Source: Echinarachnius parma
Lineage: Eukaryota > Echinodermata > Echinoidea > Clypeasteroida > Echinarachniidae
Length of the DNA: 64,000 bases
Assembly: GCA_037951105.1 (NCBI GenBank)
Contig: JBAMJV010003066.1
Span: forward strand, 248,001 to 312,000
Direction: 5' to 3'
Part shown: piece by piece, positions 9,300 through 18,914 of the stretch
Layout of the letters: the number at the start of each line of letters is the position of its first letter
How positions within the stretch are numbered: position 1 is the first letter of the stretch
Position numbers and translations under genes: made by a program
The notes under the pieces: generated by a model
The model's input: only the letters and a program-made list of their open reading frames with translations
Database searches by the model: none
Told to the model about the DNA's origin: nothing

Positions 9300-10214
9300 T
9301 TTTTATGCCTCCGCCAACGAAGTGGCCGGAGGCATTATGTTTTTGGGTTTTCCGTCCGTCCGTCCGGCTGTCCCGTTTTCGTTCTCGCGATATCTCAAGA
9401 ACCAGTTGACGGATCAATTTCAAACTTGGTATGAGTGTACATATTGGGGTGACAATGATCTGATTAGATTTTAGGGGTCATGAGGTCAAAGGTCAAGGTC
9501 ACAGGACTCAATATATATGCAAAAATGCCTCGTTCTCGCGATATCTCAAGAACCGGTTGACGGATCTAATTCAAACTTGGTATTAGTGTAGATATTGGGG
9601 TGGCAATGATCTGATTAGATTTTGGGGTTCATGAGGTCAAAGGTCAAGGTCACAGGACTCAATGTATGCGCAAAAATGCCTTGTTCTTGCGATATCTCAA
9701 GAACCGGTTGACAATTCAATTTCAAACTTGGTATGAGTGTACATATCAGGGTGCGACTGATCTGATTAGATTTGGGGAGTCATGAGGTTAAAGGTCAAGG
9801 TCACAGGACTCGATATGTATGCGAAAATGGCTTGTAATGGCAAAATTTCAAGAACTGAATGTCAGATTTCAATCAAACTCGGTACCTGAATGTATCATAA
9901 AGAGTCAACGTAGCCATCAAATGTTGGGGTCATGAGGTTGAGGTCAAGGTCACGGGACTCATTATACATGCAAAAAAGCTTGTAATGCCAAAATCTCAAG
10001 AACTAAATGTCAGATTTCAATCAAACTTCGTACCTGAATGTTTTTTAGGGAGCCATCAGAGATTGGGGTCATATGGTCAAGGTCACAGGACTCAAAATAT
10101 ATGAAAAATATTTTTAAAAATTTAATCAGTGCATGTTAATTTGGGCTTGATATTAAAAATCACGTGATAGCGGAGGCATAATTTTCGATTGCGCGCAATC
10201 GAACATCCATCTAG
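9300..10214 (+). mobile_element. Helitron/Helentron-like element, copy 2 (most complete)
   Basis: Starts TTTTTATGCCTCCGCC and folds at once into a stem (ATGCCTCCG paired with CGGAGGCAT, loop AACGAAGT). Then comes (CCGT)n, several tandem units with CTCAAGAACCGGTTGACGG, and the 3' palindrome CGATTGCGCGCAATCG at 10186-10201, nine bases before CTAG (10211-10214). No coding capacity. Same family as 3464-4399 and 19681-20465. Confidence 0.7.
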
Positions 10215-10215
10215 T

Positions 10216-10770
10216 TCTTTGCTAATTTTCATTTATTTAAAATATTTCTAGTTTCCTTTATGTTTGAAACCCATTTTAAAATATTTTTAGACAAAGCTTC
10301 CATCATATAACACGATATAAAAATATCTTTTAAATACCTTACTGATTGTACATGTATATGAAGGTGTAATTTGGGAGATATGATTAAAACTATCATATAA
10401 TTTCTTATAAATAATACCTCCTTCGGTTTTGCATACAAACCCTTCATATGTTTACATGAGAATATCAACATACAATATCGTACACTATATACATAACATA
10501 CAGTATTTCAATGCACACTTGAAGACTTTATTTGATCCAGGAGCCCTAGGGATCAGATACATGATTCCTAGTTATGATATAATTAGTGTAAGTGTATGAT
10601 GTTTCTTACTTAGCTTTCTACTCGACTTATTACATTTCTCATATCCTTCCCCAGCCTTTTTTCTGTCTAACTTTATCACTTCCTCTCAATTATCTCTCAT
10701 TTCTAAACTGCCCCTATAGATGCAAGATTTGTAAGTTTTATAATAAGTTACATATGCACAGATTGAAAAA
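10216..10770. other. intergenic sequence, no feature seen
   Basis: A+T-rich; nothing recognised. Confidence 0.5.
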
Positions 10771-10773
10771 ATG

Positions 10774-11228
10774 TTAAAGGTTGTATTTCTGTGACCTGAT
10801 ATGTTCACTGAGTAATGTGAGAAAATTTCATCTTAAATGGATGCCATTAATTATGGCCGAGTTATGGCAAAGTTATAACAATGCAAAGTGCTATTTGCTA
10901 ATTAATAGCGAAGTTTGTTGAAATGATCCTCAGGATTTTTTGGAATTAGGCCATAAATATCTCTATAACAAAGAGAAAAATTGAAACCCTAAATTTGTTT
11001 TTTTGCTCATAAATAAAAGGAAAACAATGAAGCGTGAAAGATGCCTCTAAGCAATGATATATTGGGGCACCACAACCATTTGTAGTAATTAAACAAATCT
11101 GTATTTTATATAAATGTTGATTTTTATATGGGTTGAAACAAATAAATTGAAATTAAATTGAAATTGAAAAAACTACTATGCAATTTGGTATGCGATTTAG
11201 ATAAAAAGTACATGTAAGATCCCTTTAT
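10774..11228. mobile_element. degenerate TTAA MITE related to 5580-5987 and 7252-7614
   Basis: Left end TTAAAGGTTG and right end AAGATCCCTTTA. The interior CTGTGACCTGATATGTTCACTGAG parallels the copy at 7330. The ends have drifted, so borders are approximate. Confidence 0.5.
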
Positions 11229-11264
11229 ACTGCTTTTTCCTGTGTATTCATATATTACAAAATA

Positions 11265-11595
11265 TGTAGTTCTCCCCATCTACCACTTTCTTTATCTCGC
11301 TCTCCCTCTCTCTCTCTGCCTCATCCCCTTTTACTGCATCCTATTATGTGAGATGCCTACCCCAGATCAAGGAACAGTGCTTTGGTCAAATCATACCCTT
11401 CAACAGGTGTACCTCTTTAAATATAACCTATTAAGTGGAGACCACTGCATTGTAACATTGTATTGTATTTTCCTCTGCTCCTTTCTAGTGTCATCTCTCT
11501 CCCCATCTACCCCTCTCTCTCTCTCTCTGCCTCGTCTCCTTTTACTGCATCCTATTATGCGAGATGCCTACCCAAGATCAAGGAACAGTGGGAAA
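11265..11595. repeat. two direct copies of a pyrimidine-rich ~95-base block
   Basis: CTCCCCATCTACC...CTCTCTCTCTCTGCCTC...TTTTACTGCATCCTATTATG occurs at 11271-11370 and 11497-11590, about 225 bases apart, including a CT microsatellite. Confidence 0.75.
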
Positions 11596-12021
11596 TTAAA
11601 GAACAGGAAACTTGTAATCACACTAGAGAACAAACAGATTTCCAGTGGAAAACTCAACCACTTCTAAATTTAGCTCGCCACATTAATGTGCTCCCACAGG
11701 AATCCTAAAATAGCCCATAAGCAGCATGTATTTCTCAATGAATGCATGTGTATGTGGTTTGCGTTATCAGTGTTCAATATAATTACAGATCTTGTTCTAG
11801 TACCTCCAGTAGCCCTTGCATGATATCTGTATGGAGATTTCTAGTAAGGTTTGATGTAAACTCGTGTTGAACATTGTGGAAGTTTCTTATACAGAGTTGG
11901 TGAGGGTGTGTCTAACCAAATCCTGTCCTTATTGTTACAATGTTCCATAATCACTGGAAAGTTTGATTAGATGTGATTTCATTTTATTGTTGCATGTAAA
12001 GATAGCTATTTATGCGCAAAG

Positions 12022-12129
12022 TGAAACGGGTAATTTTCTCTCAACATATGGAACAAACTCCCACAAAGTGTAGTCCAAGCCCCCTCACTCCTAAATTTTA
12101 AGAAACAGCTATCCAACTTGGGTTTTTAA
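12022..12129 (+). mobile_element. C-terminal scrap of a non-LTR retrotransposon ORF
   Basis: Plus-strand frame 12034-12129 reads FSLNIWNKLPQSVVQAPSLL, then NFKKQLSNLGF, stop. It matches the WN-LP-VV-A-S-FK pattern at the C terminus of CR1-like reverse transcriptase ORFs. An in-frame stop precedes it. Distinct from the element at 12300-12930. Confidence 0.55.
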
Positions 12130-12299
12130 AATGGGCTCAAAAGGGCCCCCTAAACCCTGCCACGCCAAACTATCTACTCTCACGATGAAGATGGTGAGGT
12201 GTGGCCTTCAAGGTATGTTCAAAATATTAACAGGTATATGCCCCTCCATGAGTATTATCTTTAATTAATATATACATTGTATCAACCAGAGCCTAATAA

Positions 12300-12930
12300 G
12301 AACACAAATTTGATAAAATGTTAAATGTCAGAACGGATCTACTACTGAAGATGTTTAGCACCGCATTGGGAAAGCAATGGGAGTAGTCCAAAGACTGCAC
12401 ATCATCTGGCGATCAACAAAAATTAGAACAAAAACAAAGACTGAACTTTACAAGGTGCTTGTTCTGTCACTACTACTCTACCTGAAACCTGGACTCTAAA
12501 AAAGGAGGACGAGAGAAGACTCCTGACATTCGAGATGGCATGCCTCAGGAAGATCATAGGAGTTACAAGAGTAGACAGAATCAGAAACACAGAAATTAGA
12601 AAACAACTCAATATGAAGCTCACTGTAAATATGGATCGGATATCCAAAAAAAGACTTTGATTCTTCGGACACATACAGCGAATGCCTCCAACACGCTACC
12701 CCAAAGTAGTACTATATGGAAGAATAGATGGGGTCAGGCCACGTGGAAGACCTCCACAAAGATGGACAGACTGCATTAAATCAGACTGCTCAAACCGGAA
12801 TGTAAACTCCTACACAGAGACTGCACACCTGGCAAGAAACCGAAAGAAATGGCGAGAAATCGCGATGCGGATGCCACCACTCAACCAACCGTTGGAGTGA
12901 AAGGCATAAGTCAAAGTAAGTCAAGTTAAA
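12300..12930 (+). mobile_element. 3' end of a second non-LTR retrotransposon (endonuclease/reverse transcriptase type)
   Basis: Plus-strand frames encode KLYKVLVLSLLLY, then ETWTLKKEDERRLLTFEMA, CLRKIIGVTRVDRIRN, FFGHIQRMP, and RPRGRPPQRWTDCIKSDC. This is the typical tail of RTE- or L1-like ORF2 proteins in invertebrates. A TGA at 12656-12658 and a frameshift near 12480 break it. It ends in an AAGTC-type tail (AAGTCAAAGTAAGTCAAG) near 12908-12926. Dead copy. Confidence 0.75.
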
Positions 12931-13500
12931 TGTCAATCACACAAATACATGCACATATAAACACACACTATCATATATACTGATGCAAAAGGGCACAAAC
13001 GTGTGGAGACTTCTACTAACCAAATAATATTCCATAATTATTATAAATTCTTTACATTGGATGCAATATTTGTTTCCTATTAGAATATTAAAATGTCTAT
13101 GCCTCTCCCTGAATATAACCTTTACTGAATAGGTCTCAGGTTCAAATGCTTGGGAAACCCTGTTTTCATTTATATTATATATTTATAGTCAGTTTCTCTT
13201 CATTTGAAATAATAGATTCATACTTAGCATAATATGAGTAGCAATTTGGTACCATGTTCAAATGTCAAACGCACAAATATATTGCACATACAAACACACA
13301 CACACTATCTGATTCACCAACCCACTAGTTAGCACATATCATGTATATTAGTGACAGACACTATTTAATGAAAAAAGAGGCTTTGATTCCACATTTAGTA
13401 GTGTTGAGTATTTTTATTATCATTATTTCATCCAGTGTATATCTTACAGCGGTAGTGTGGAGACAGGAGTAACACAGGAACAGATAACACATTTTGAAAT
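12930..13500. repeat. imperfect direct duplication (about 330 bases)
   Basis: ATGTCAATCACACAAATACA with following ACACACTATC at 12930-12980 recurs as ATGTCAAACGCACAAATATA at 13263-13310. The surrounding intergenic sequence shows no gene. Confidence 0.5.
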
Positions 13501-13939
13501 ATGCTGATTCAGAAAAATTTGACATTACTTCACAAATACAAACAGGTACATAAATACCTACATTGTAATAGTTACATCCAATGTAATACTGAACTGTACA
13601 CTCATTATGTTCGCAGGATAATTATTCCCCCCTATTCGTCTCACGAAGGTTTCATTAAGCAACTTTGGACATTTGTCGTTTTCTAGGAGTGAATCTAATA
13701 CAGAGCTCGTCTTATTTATGTAGATCACCATTCTGCCACATCGCAGAAAGAAAATGTGTTTATTATTTGTCAATTCAAATTGAACTTTGACATTGATGAA
13801 ATATTTTCAGTTCACATGCAGTTCATTCAAGAGCACACATTTTACTTTGCTAATTAAATATACAATGTACATGTATACTGTATGTCATGCAAAAACCAGT
13901 CTTGCATCTACATGTATGAACTTTTCTTCCATAATTTGA

Positions 13940-14290
13940 ACAAAGTGATTATCACAATCCATAATGCAAAGGGTGATAGAAACATATCTAGAGCTATGTT
14001 CATATATCTTAATAATGTTGCAATTGTACTACCGCGATTAACTTGTCCAGAATGGTTTTGAATATAGTGATTACCACAATCCATATTATGTAATGAGGGA
14101 TATAAACATCTCTCTTTGTTTGTCTCTTGTAATAACGTAGCAATTATACTCCTGTGATTAACTTGTCCTGAAAAGTTTGAACATAGTGATTACCTAAATC
14201 CATAATGCGAGAGATGGCAATATCTCTCTTTGTTCGTCTCTTGTCATAATGTTGCGATGATACCCACAATAAGCTTATTAAGTGCACAGC
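13940..14290. repeat. three tandem ~120-base units
   Basis: Repeated pattern AGTGATTACCACAATCCATAAT, ATATCTCTCTTTGTT-GTCTCTTGT, and GATTAACTTGTCC-GAA, at about 13944, 14072 and 14191. Units are about 85% alike by eye. Confidence 0.75.
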
Positions 14291-14299
14291 ACGCAGTGT

Positions 14300-15110
14300 G
14301 GTAGTATCGCCTCGACTTTACAAACGTTAAATGTAGTCATGCATTGTTATTACACCTAAACAATTTCATCTTTCAAAATTCTCATTAATAATTTAAATTA
14401 ATTATGCATGCACTTACAATTATTCTTAAAAACTGCCAGGCTGCTCATGCATTGCATTTTGTACTGTTTTGCAAGCAAATTTGGGATGAAGAAATGATAT
14501 GAATGAAGTAGTGATATGAATAATGAAATGAGATACATGGTAGATAAAATTTGTTGCTTTTTCCCTCTTCATATAATCTGGGTTTTTTGAAAAGTTTTAG
14601 AAAATAAGTTTTCTTATATACTCTCTTGTTATGTTTTGGGCAACAAAAAGTACACATGAAATATTTTACTAAGCTTACACATGGCAAATGAAAGATATAA
14701 AATAAAGATTTCTAATGGCTGAAATTTATACATAACAACTATAAGCAAACAATTTGTCAGCAACCATATGCCCCTTCATTAAAACAAAATAGTATTCTAA
14801 TTTTCCTAGAATTGTGAGAACACAGATGTTTAACATCTATCGATTCAGCATTTTACTGGGTATAACAACAATGACACAAAACAAATTCTCACATAAAACA
14901 CAACTTATAAGTACACAAAATGATAAAGCTATCATAAAAAAGATAATCTGCACTCTTCAGGATATCTGATTGTTCAGGTATACATGTTAGGCTACATTTG
15001 AATGAACTTATATACAAATAAATGAGCTGTTTCCCAGGAACATTTATTACAGTAAAAATGTATATATTTTTAAAACAACCTACTTCTGACAGTCTACTAA
15101 ACACATACAA
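14300..15110. other. intergenic sequence, no feature seen
   Basis: Very A+T-rich, no recognised content. Confidence 0.5.
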
Positions 15111-15114
15111 ATAT

Positions 15115-15262
15115 GGATCCTGTAACATAAAGATTTATGATTAATTGTATGATCAATTAATAAGGCATACTAATTGATTGTATTTATCAATAAATTAATC
15201 CTATGATCATTCAATTGACTGTACTAACGATTAATCGTAAATCTTCATGTTACGGAGCACCG
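15115..15262. mobile_element. fold-back MITE (CTGTAACATAAAGATTTATG)
   Basis: Left arm CTGTAACATAAAGATTTATG then ATTAATTG; right arm CGATTAATCGTAAATCTTC then ATGTTACGG. Multiple ATCAATTAAT motifs lie between. A related truncated copy is at 30855-30940 (CTGTAACATAACGATTCATG). Confidence 0.65.
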
Positions 15263-16285
15263 TTGTTCATGGAGAGTCTGTTTTGATACTTCTGCCCTAT
15301 GGCAATGTGCTGTTTGGCAAACTAAAAAAAGTATCACACATCTGTTGCATGAATGTTAAAATCATATTTAGACCTCTTTACTATAGCTTAAATTGGTGTA
15401 GAATAATATGAACAACAATGAAAGATATGTACCAATTATATTATCTTCATATTATGTGAGCCATGTCATAACCAATTTGAAGACCATCATACTCTCCAAT
15501 ATTTCCTATTCCAGTGAAAATATTGTTAGTAAATTAAATTGCCAATATGCGTATCAAAAACTGAAAAAATAATATCCATATATTATTGTTGATACCTATA
15601 AAACCAAATAACCACTTTTTAGTAGCATGGTATTGAATAATGATGTGTGCTTCCAGTCCTTGTTCATAATCATCCATTTAGAGCACATCTCCAGCATTTA
15701 TTGCCAAATTTGACAAATACCTCCCCTACGGTTTGCATATCAATACAGATAAAAATAGAAATTGGATACAATATTTCATTTTATATGTACACGTACATAT
15801 TTTGTTAAAATATTAAGTAAAATGGAAATAACGAATATAACAAATCATTCTAAGATGCTGTAAAAATAGTTTACTTTGCTTTTAATATATTCAATGCAAT
15901 ATAATTTCTGTACATATGTCGACATAAAATATGTTTTAGTCCAAAGGGATGGACTGTATGTAAGATACACAACCACACACCATTTTCTATCAAGATAGGA
16001 AAATATTCTAGACTAAAATGGCAAGCTAAAGTGTTTGATTGCTCACCAAACATAACTCAACAATACCAAAAAAAAGACAAAAAAAGATAATATCTGCTAC
16101 CTTTAAGGTAAATGAAACTTATTCACAGACTATTCACATGTTAATATAACATTGTGATATGGTTAACCCTTGACAGACAAGGTGGAGCTTCAATATCATA
16201 CAAAAGTACAACAGTGACATAAGAACACCGTTTTTCGACTTAGCTACAAAGTGTCATGCGTGGGTATGCTACACCACAGATCCCC
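15263..16285. other. intergenic sequence, no feature seen
   Basis: A+T-rich; no coding or repeat signal recognised. Confidence 0.5.
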
Positions 16286-16289
16286 ATTT

Positions 16290-16400
16290 AAAAATAGGCT
16301 AGTTTGTGCGCACTGCATAACACTGAGCTGATGTGTATTACGCACTGTGCGCAAGCCGTAAACAAGATGGCACAGCGCGTCTGATTTACGGATCCAAACC
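16290..16400. repeat. dispersed CpG-rich repeat, inverted relative of 2487-2620
   Basis: GTGCGCACTGCATAAC, CTGTGCGCAAG and GGATCCAAACCACCTT match the reverse complement of the element near 2487. Confidence 0.6.
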
Positions 16401-16897
16401 ACCTTTATAAATGCATCAAGTTTTAGTGTGTATTTTCATGTCATCTCTGTATTGTATCATATAATAATGCTATGGTTGCTACAGAAGTAGTATTGTTGGC
16501 TGATCACTAGAATTAAATGGCACAACTTGAAAATAAATGCAGCAAAATCGCTACTAAATCAAAATCACAATTTTTAAAACAAGATTTATATAAACATTCA
16601 AGGATAATAATAAGCTTCTTCAGATGGATCATGGTTCTCATTATTTTTGGAACTTTTGTGAATCTTAAAAATGCAGTTACATGCTTCGCTTGCATTCAAG
16701 ATCCAATGGGAACCTCTATTAAAGCCAATTCATATTTTAGAAGCTAGTAACTTTTAATTTAAAAACAGTCATGGTTGCATCATTTATTTTACTCTCTTAA
16801 GACTTAAAATCTGGATGGATAAGTCACACATGGGGAAGCATCACACAAGAAATAATGACAAGGATTTCTGAAAGAAAATGGATAAGATAGTGAAAAG

Positions 16898-17197
16898 ACC
16901 TGGGCCCATATTCATAAATGCCTGCTAGCTTAGTTGCATGCTAAGTCTATTTTGGATGACGTGGCTAAGAATTAAGCACATGATATTTTAGTTGCTAACT
17001 AGGGTTAACTTAGTGAGCACCTAAGGCTTACCCAGCTAACCTTAGTTGGGGACTAGTGAACTTATTAAGGAAAAAAATGAAGCCTGATCTAGCTGACTTT
17101 ACCTGGTGACTTTGAAAGCTTCTTGTTGCATTCTTTGCCCTAGCTACCATACAAAATAGACATAGCCAAAAAAAAGGTAGTAGAGAATATGGGCCCA
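16898..17197. mobile_element. MITE with GGGCCCATATTC termini
   Basis: Left CTGGGCCCATATTCATAAAT (16899 on) and right GAGAATATGGGCCCAA (17183-17197). The interior is rich in TTAGT/CTAAG inverted motifs. No ORF. Confidence 0.65.
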
Positions 17198-17304
17198 ATT
17201 TTATTTTACTTCATGGAGCTACATGTAACTAACGGAACAGTACTCTTACGAATGACTGTATATATACATCTTACCTTGCCAATGAAAAATGAGTTGATAT
17301 CATA

Positions 17305-17798
17305 CAGGGTGGCCCCCCAAAAAAAACGGAACGGGGCACTTCCCAAAATAAAGTAACAAAATTATTATGTCCATCGGATAGGGCGTCCTTTCCAATGAAA
17401 ATCGATACCATGAACAGTAATGTTGGTCGTGTAGTTTTCTGTTTTAGGGCGCTGTGAGTGACACCATGTCAGGTTCCCATTTTTGTCAATTTTTACCAAG
17501 TCAGTGCCTGATAAATCGGACTTACTGCCCGTCATAGTGTCGAACAACTACGCCCATTCTCTCGTTGTGCGATGCTACGACGGGCAGAAGGTGCGATTTA
17601 TCAGACACTGACTTGGTAAAAATTGACAAAAATGGGAACCTGACATGGTGTCACTCACAGCGCCCGAAAACAAAAACTACACGACCAAAATGATTGTTCT
17701 TGGTATCGTTTTTCATTTGAAAAGACACCATATGGACATAATCATTTTGTTACTATATTTTGGGAAGTGCCCCGTTCCATTTTTTTGGGGCCACACTG
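17305..17798. mobile_element. mariner/Tc1-type fold-back element flanked by TA
   Basis: Ends CAGGGTGGCCCCCC and ...GGGGCCACACTG, each bordered by TA (17303-17304, 17799-17800). Nearly the whole element is a long inverted repeat: arms of about 230 bases (GGAACGGGGCACTTCCCAAA ... ACTTGGTAAAAATTGACAAA) surround a short loop near 17546-17575. TA target and the CAGGGTG-CCC end fit Tc1/mariner. It lies about 600 bases past the MITF stop on the same transcript strand, so it may be inside the MITF 3' UTR. Confidence 0.82.
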
Positions 17799-18176
17799 TA
17801 TAGTCAATACACAGCTACCAGCGCTATGTAAGGACAGTACCTCTTCTATGTGTGTAATGATGATTAAACAACTTGTCACTATAAAGTGATTTCACTTATT
17901 GTGTAATGTGCTGCTGGGTTTTACCAGTTGTTAGGATGTGCTATGTTCATATGTAAATGGTAACATTTTAGTACTTCTAGATAGCAAAACAAATCAAATT
18001 GCATGATTTACATTTTTACCACTAGCCTTTTTTGTTTTACAAGATAAAGTAAGAACATTATATACAAATGACTGCCACCAGAAAGTGTCTAAACGATAAT
18101 GAATGGTGCTTCCCCATTGCAAAAAATTCCATCCTGTTCACATACATGTCACATATTATTATCTTTTTACAGCAAG

Positions 18177-18404
18177 TTAACAGTGGCATGCAAGGCCACT
18201 GGGCATTCCTCGTCTCACCGGCCAGCGGGAGACACTAGTCCCACTCCCCTGCTTTGTTGTTAGTACAGTGGCGAAGGGGTTCATAGTCCCACTGTCCTGC
18301 CTTGGTGTTAGTACAGAAGCTAGTGGGTCTGCAGTCCCACTGCACCACTTTGGTGTTGGTACAGTAGCGAGTGGGCACACATCACGTCCATGCCAGTGTA
18401 TTAG
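18177..18404 (-). repeat. MITF 3' UTR with three ~47-base tandem units
   Basis: Units CCCACTGCACCACTTTGGTG, CCCACTGTCCTGCCTTGGTG and CCCACTCCCCTGCTTTGTTG, each followed by TTRGTACAGNNGC, run from about 18236 to 18380. They lie just past the MITF stop codon on the minus strand. The ORF they create is incidental. Confidence 0.75.
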
Positions 18405-18914
18405 TTACGAGAGGAAGTCATGCGCATGCTGAAGTCCCTCGGGCATCTCATCCAAGCTAGTCAGGCTGGAGCGTCGGCTGCTGTGTAGCGACGTTGCCAT
18501 GGGCGACTGCGACAGAAGGGGGTCCCCCGAGGGAGAGCCAACGTCACTGTGGGTGTCGTCCATGGTGGGCGTGGTAGCCTCGGACAGGGCATTGAAGTTG
18601 GCAGCATCGGCCGAGGAGAGGCCATTACCGTACGCCCCAGCTGAACCTTGACCCTGATGGCCGTCCATATGCTGCATGAACACCTGGTTGTCAGTCTGCA
18701 GTTGCTGCTGCTGTTGCTGCTGTTGCTGTTGTTGCTGCAACTGCTGTTGCTGAGCTTGCTGCTGCTGCTGCTTGGCATTGGGATCCTGCTTGAACTGGAA
18801 GTCAATGTCTGTGCCCTGCAGACGCATGAACTCATTGGCTATGGTCTCGGTGCGCGTGTCGGGGCTCAGGGCCTGGGTGCTGATGTTGAACCTCTTGCAC
18901 TGCATCTCAAGCTC
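18405..18914 (-). CDS. MITF: MITF terminal coding exon with polyglutamine and Ser-rich tail
   Basis: Acceptor CTGTATTTCAG|GAGCTT, phase 0; 169 codons and stop TAA (18405-18407). It begins [10 protein letters not shown], matching human ELEMQARAH after the zipper. Then come [13 protein letters not shown], an interrupted polyglutamine tract of about 25 residues (absent from this position in human MITF as I recall it), a Gly/Ala/Ser-rich region, and the conserved end GDPLLSQSP ... [15 protein letters not shown], parallel to human DPLLSSVSP ... SSRRSSMSMEE, a phosphorylated region. Confidence 0.95.
   Translation of the reverse strand, partial: ELEMQCKRFNISTQALSPDTRTETIANEFMRLQGTDIDFQFKQDPNAKQQQQQAQQQQLQQQQQQQQQQQQLQTDNQVFMQHMDGHQGQGSAGAYGNGLSSADAANFNALSEATTPTMDDTHSDVGSPSGDPLLSQSPMATSLHSSRRSSLTSLDEMPEGLQHAHDFLS

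Noticed and set aside
16513-17212. Minus-strand AATAAA matches (for example TTTATT at 17200) as the MITF poly(A) site
   Set aside because: Such hexamers are frequent in A+T-rich DNA and nothing distinguishes one as real.
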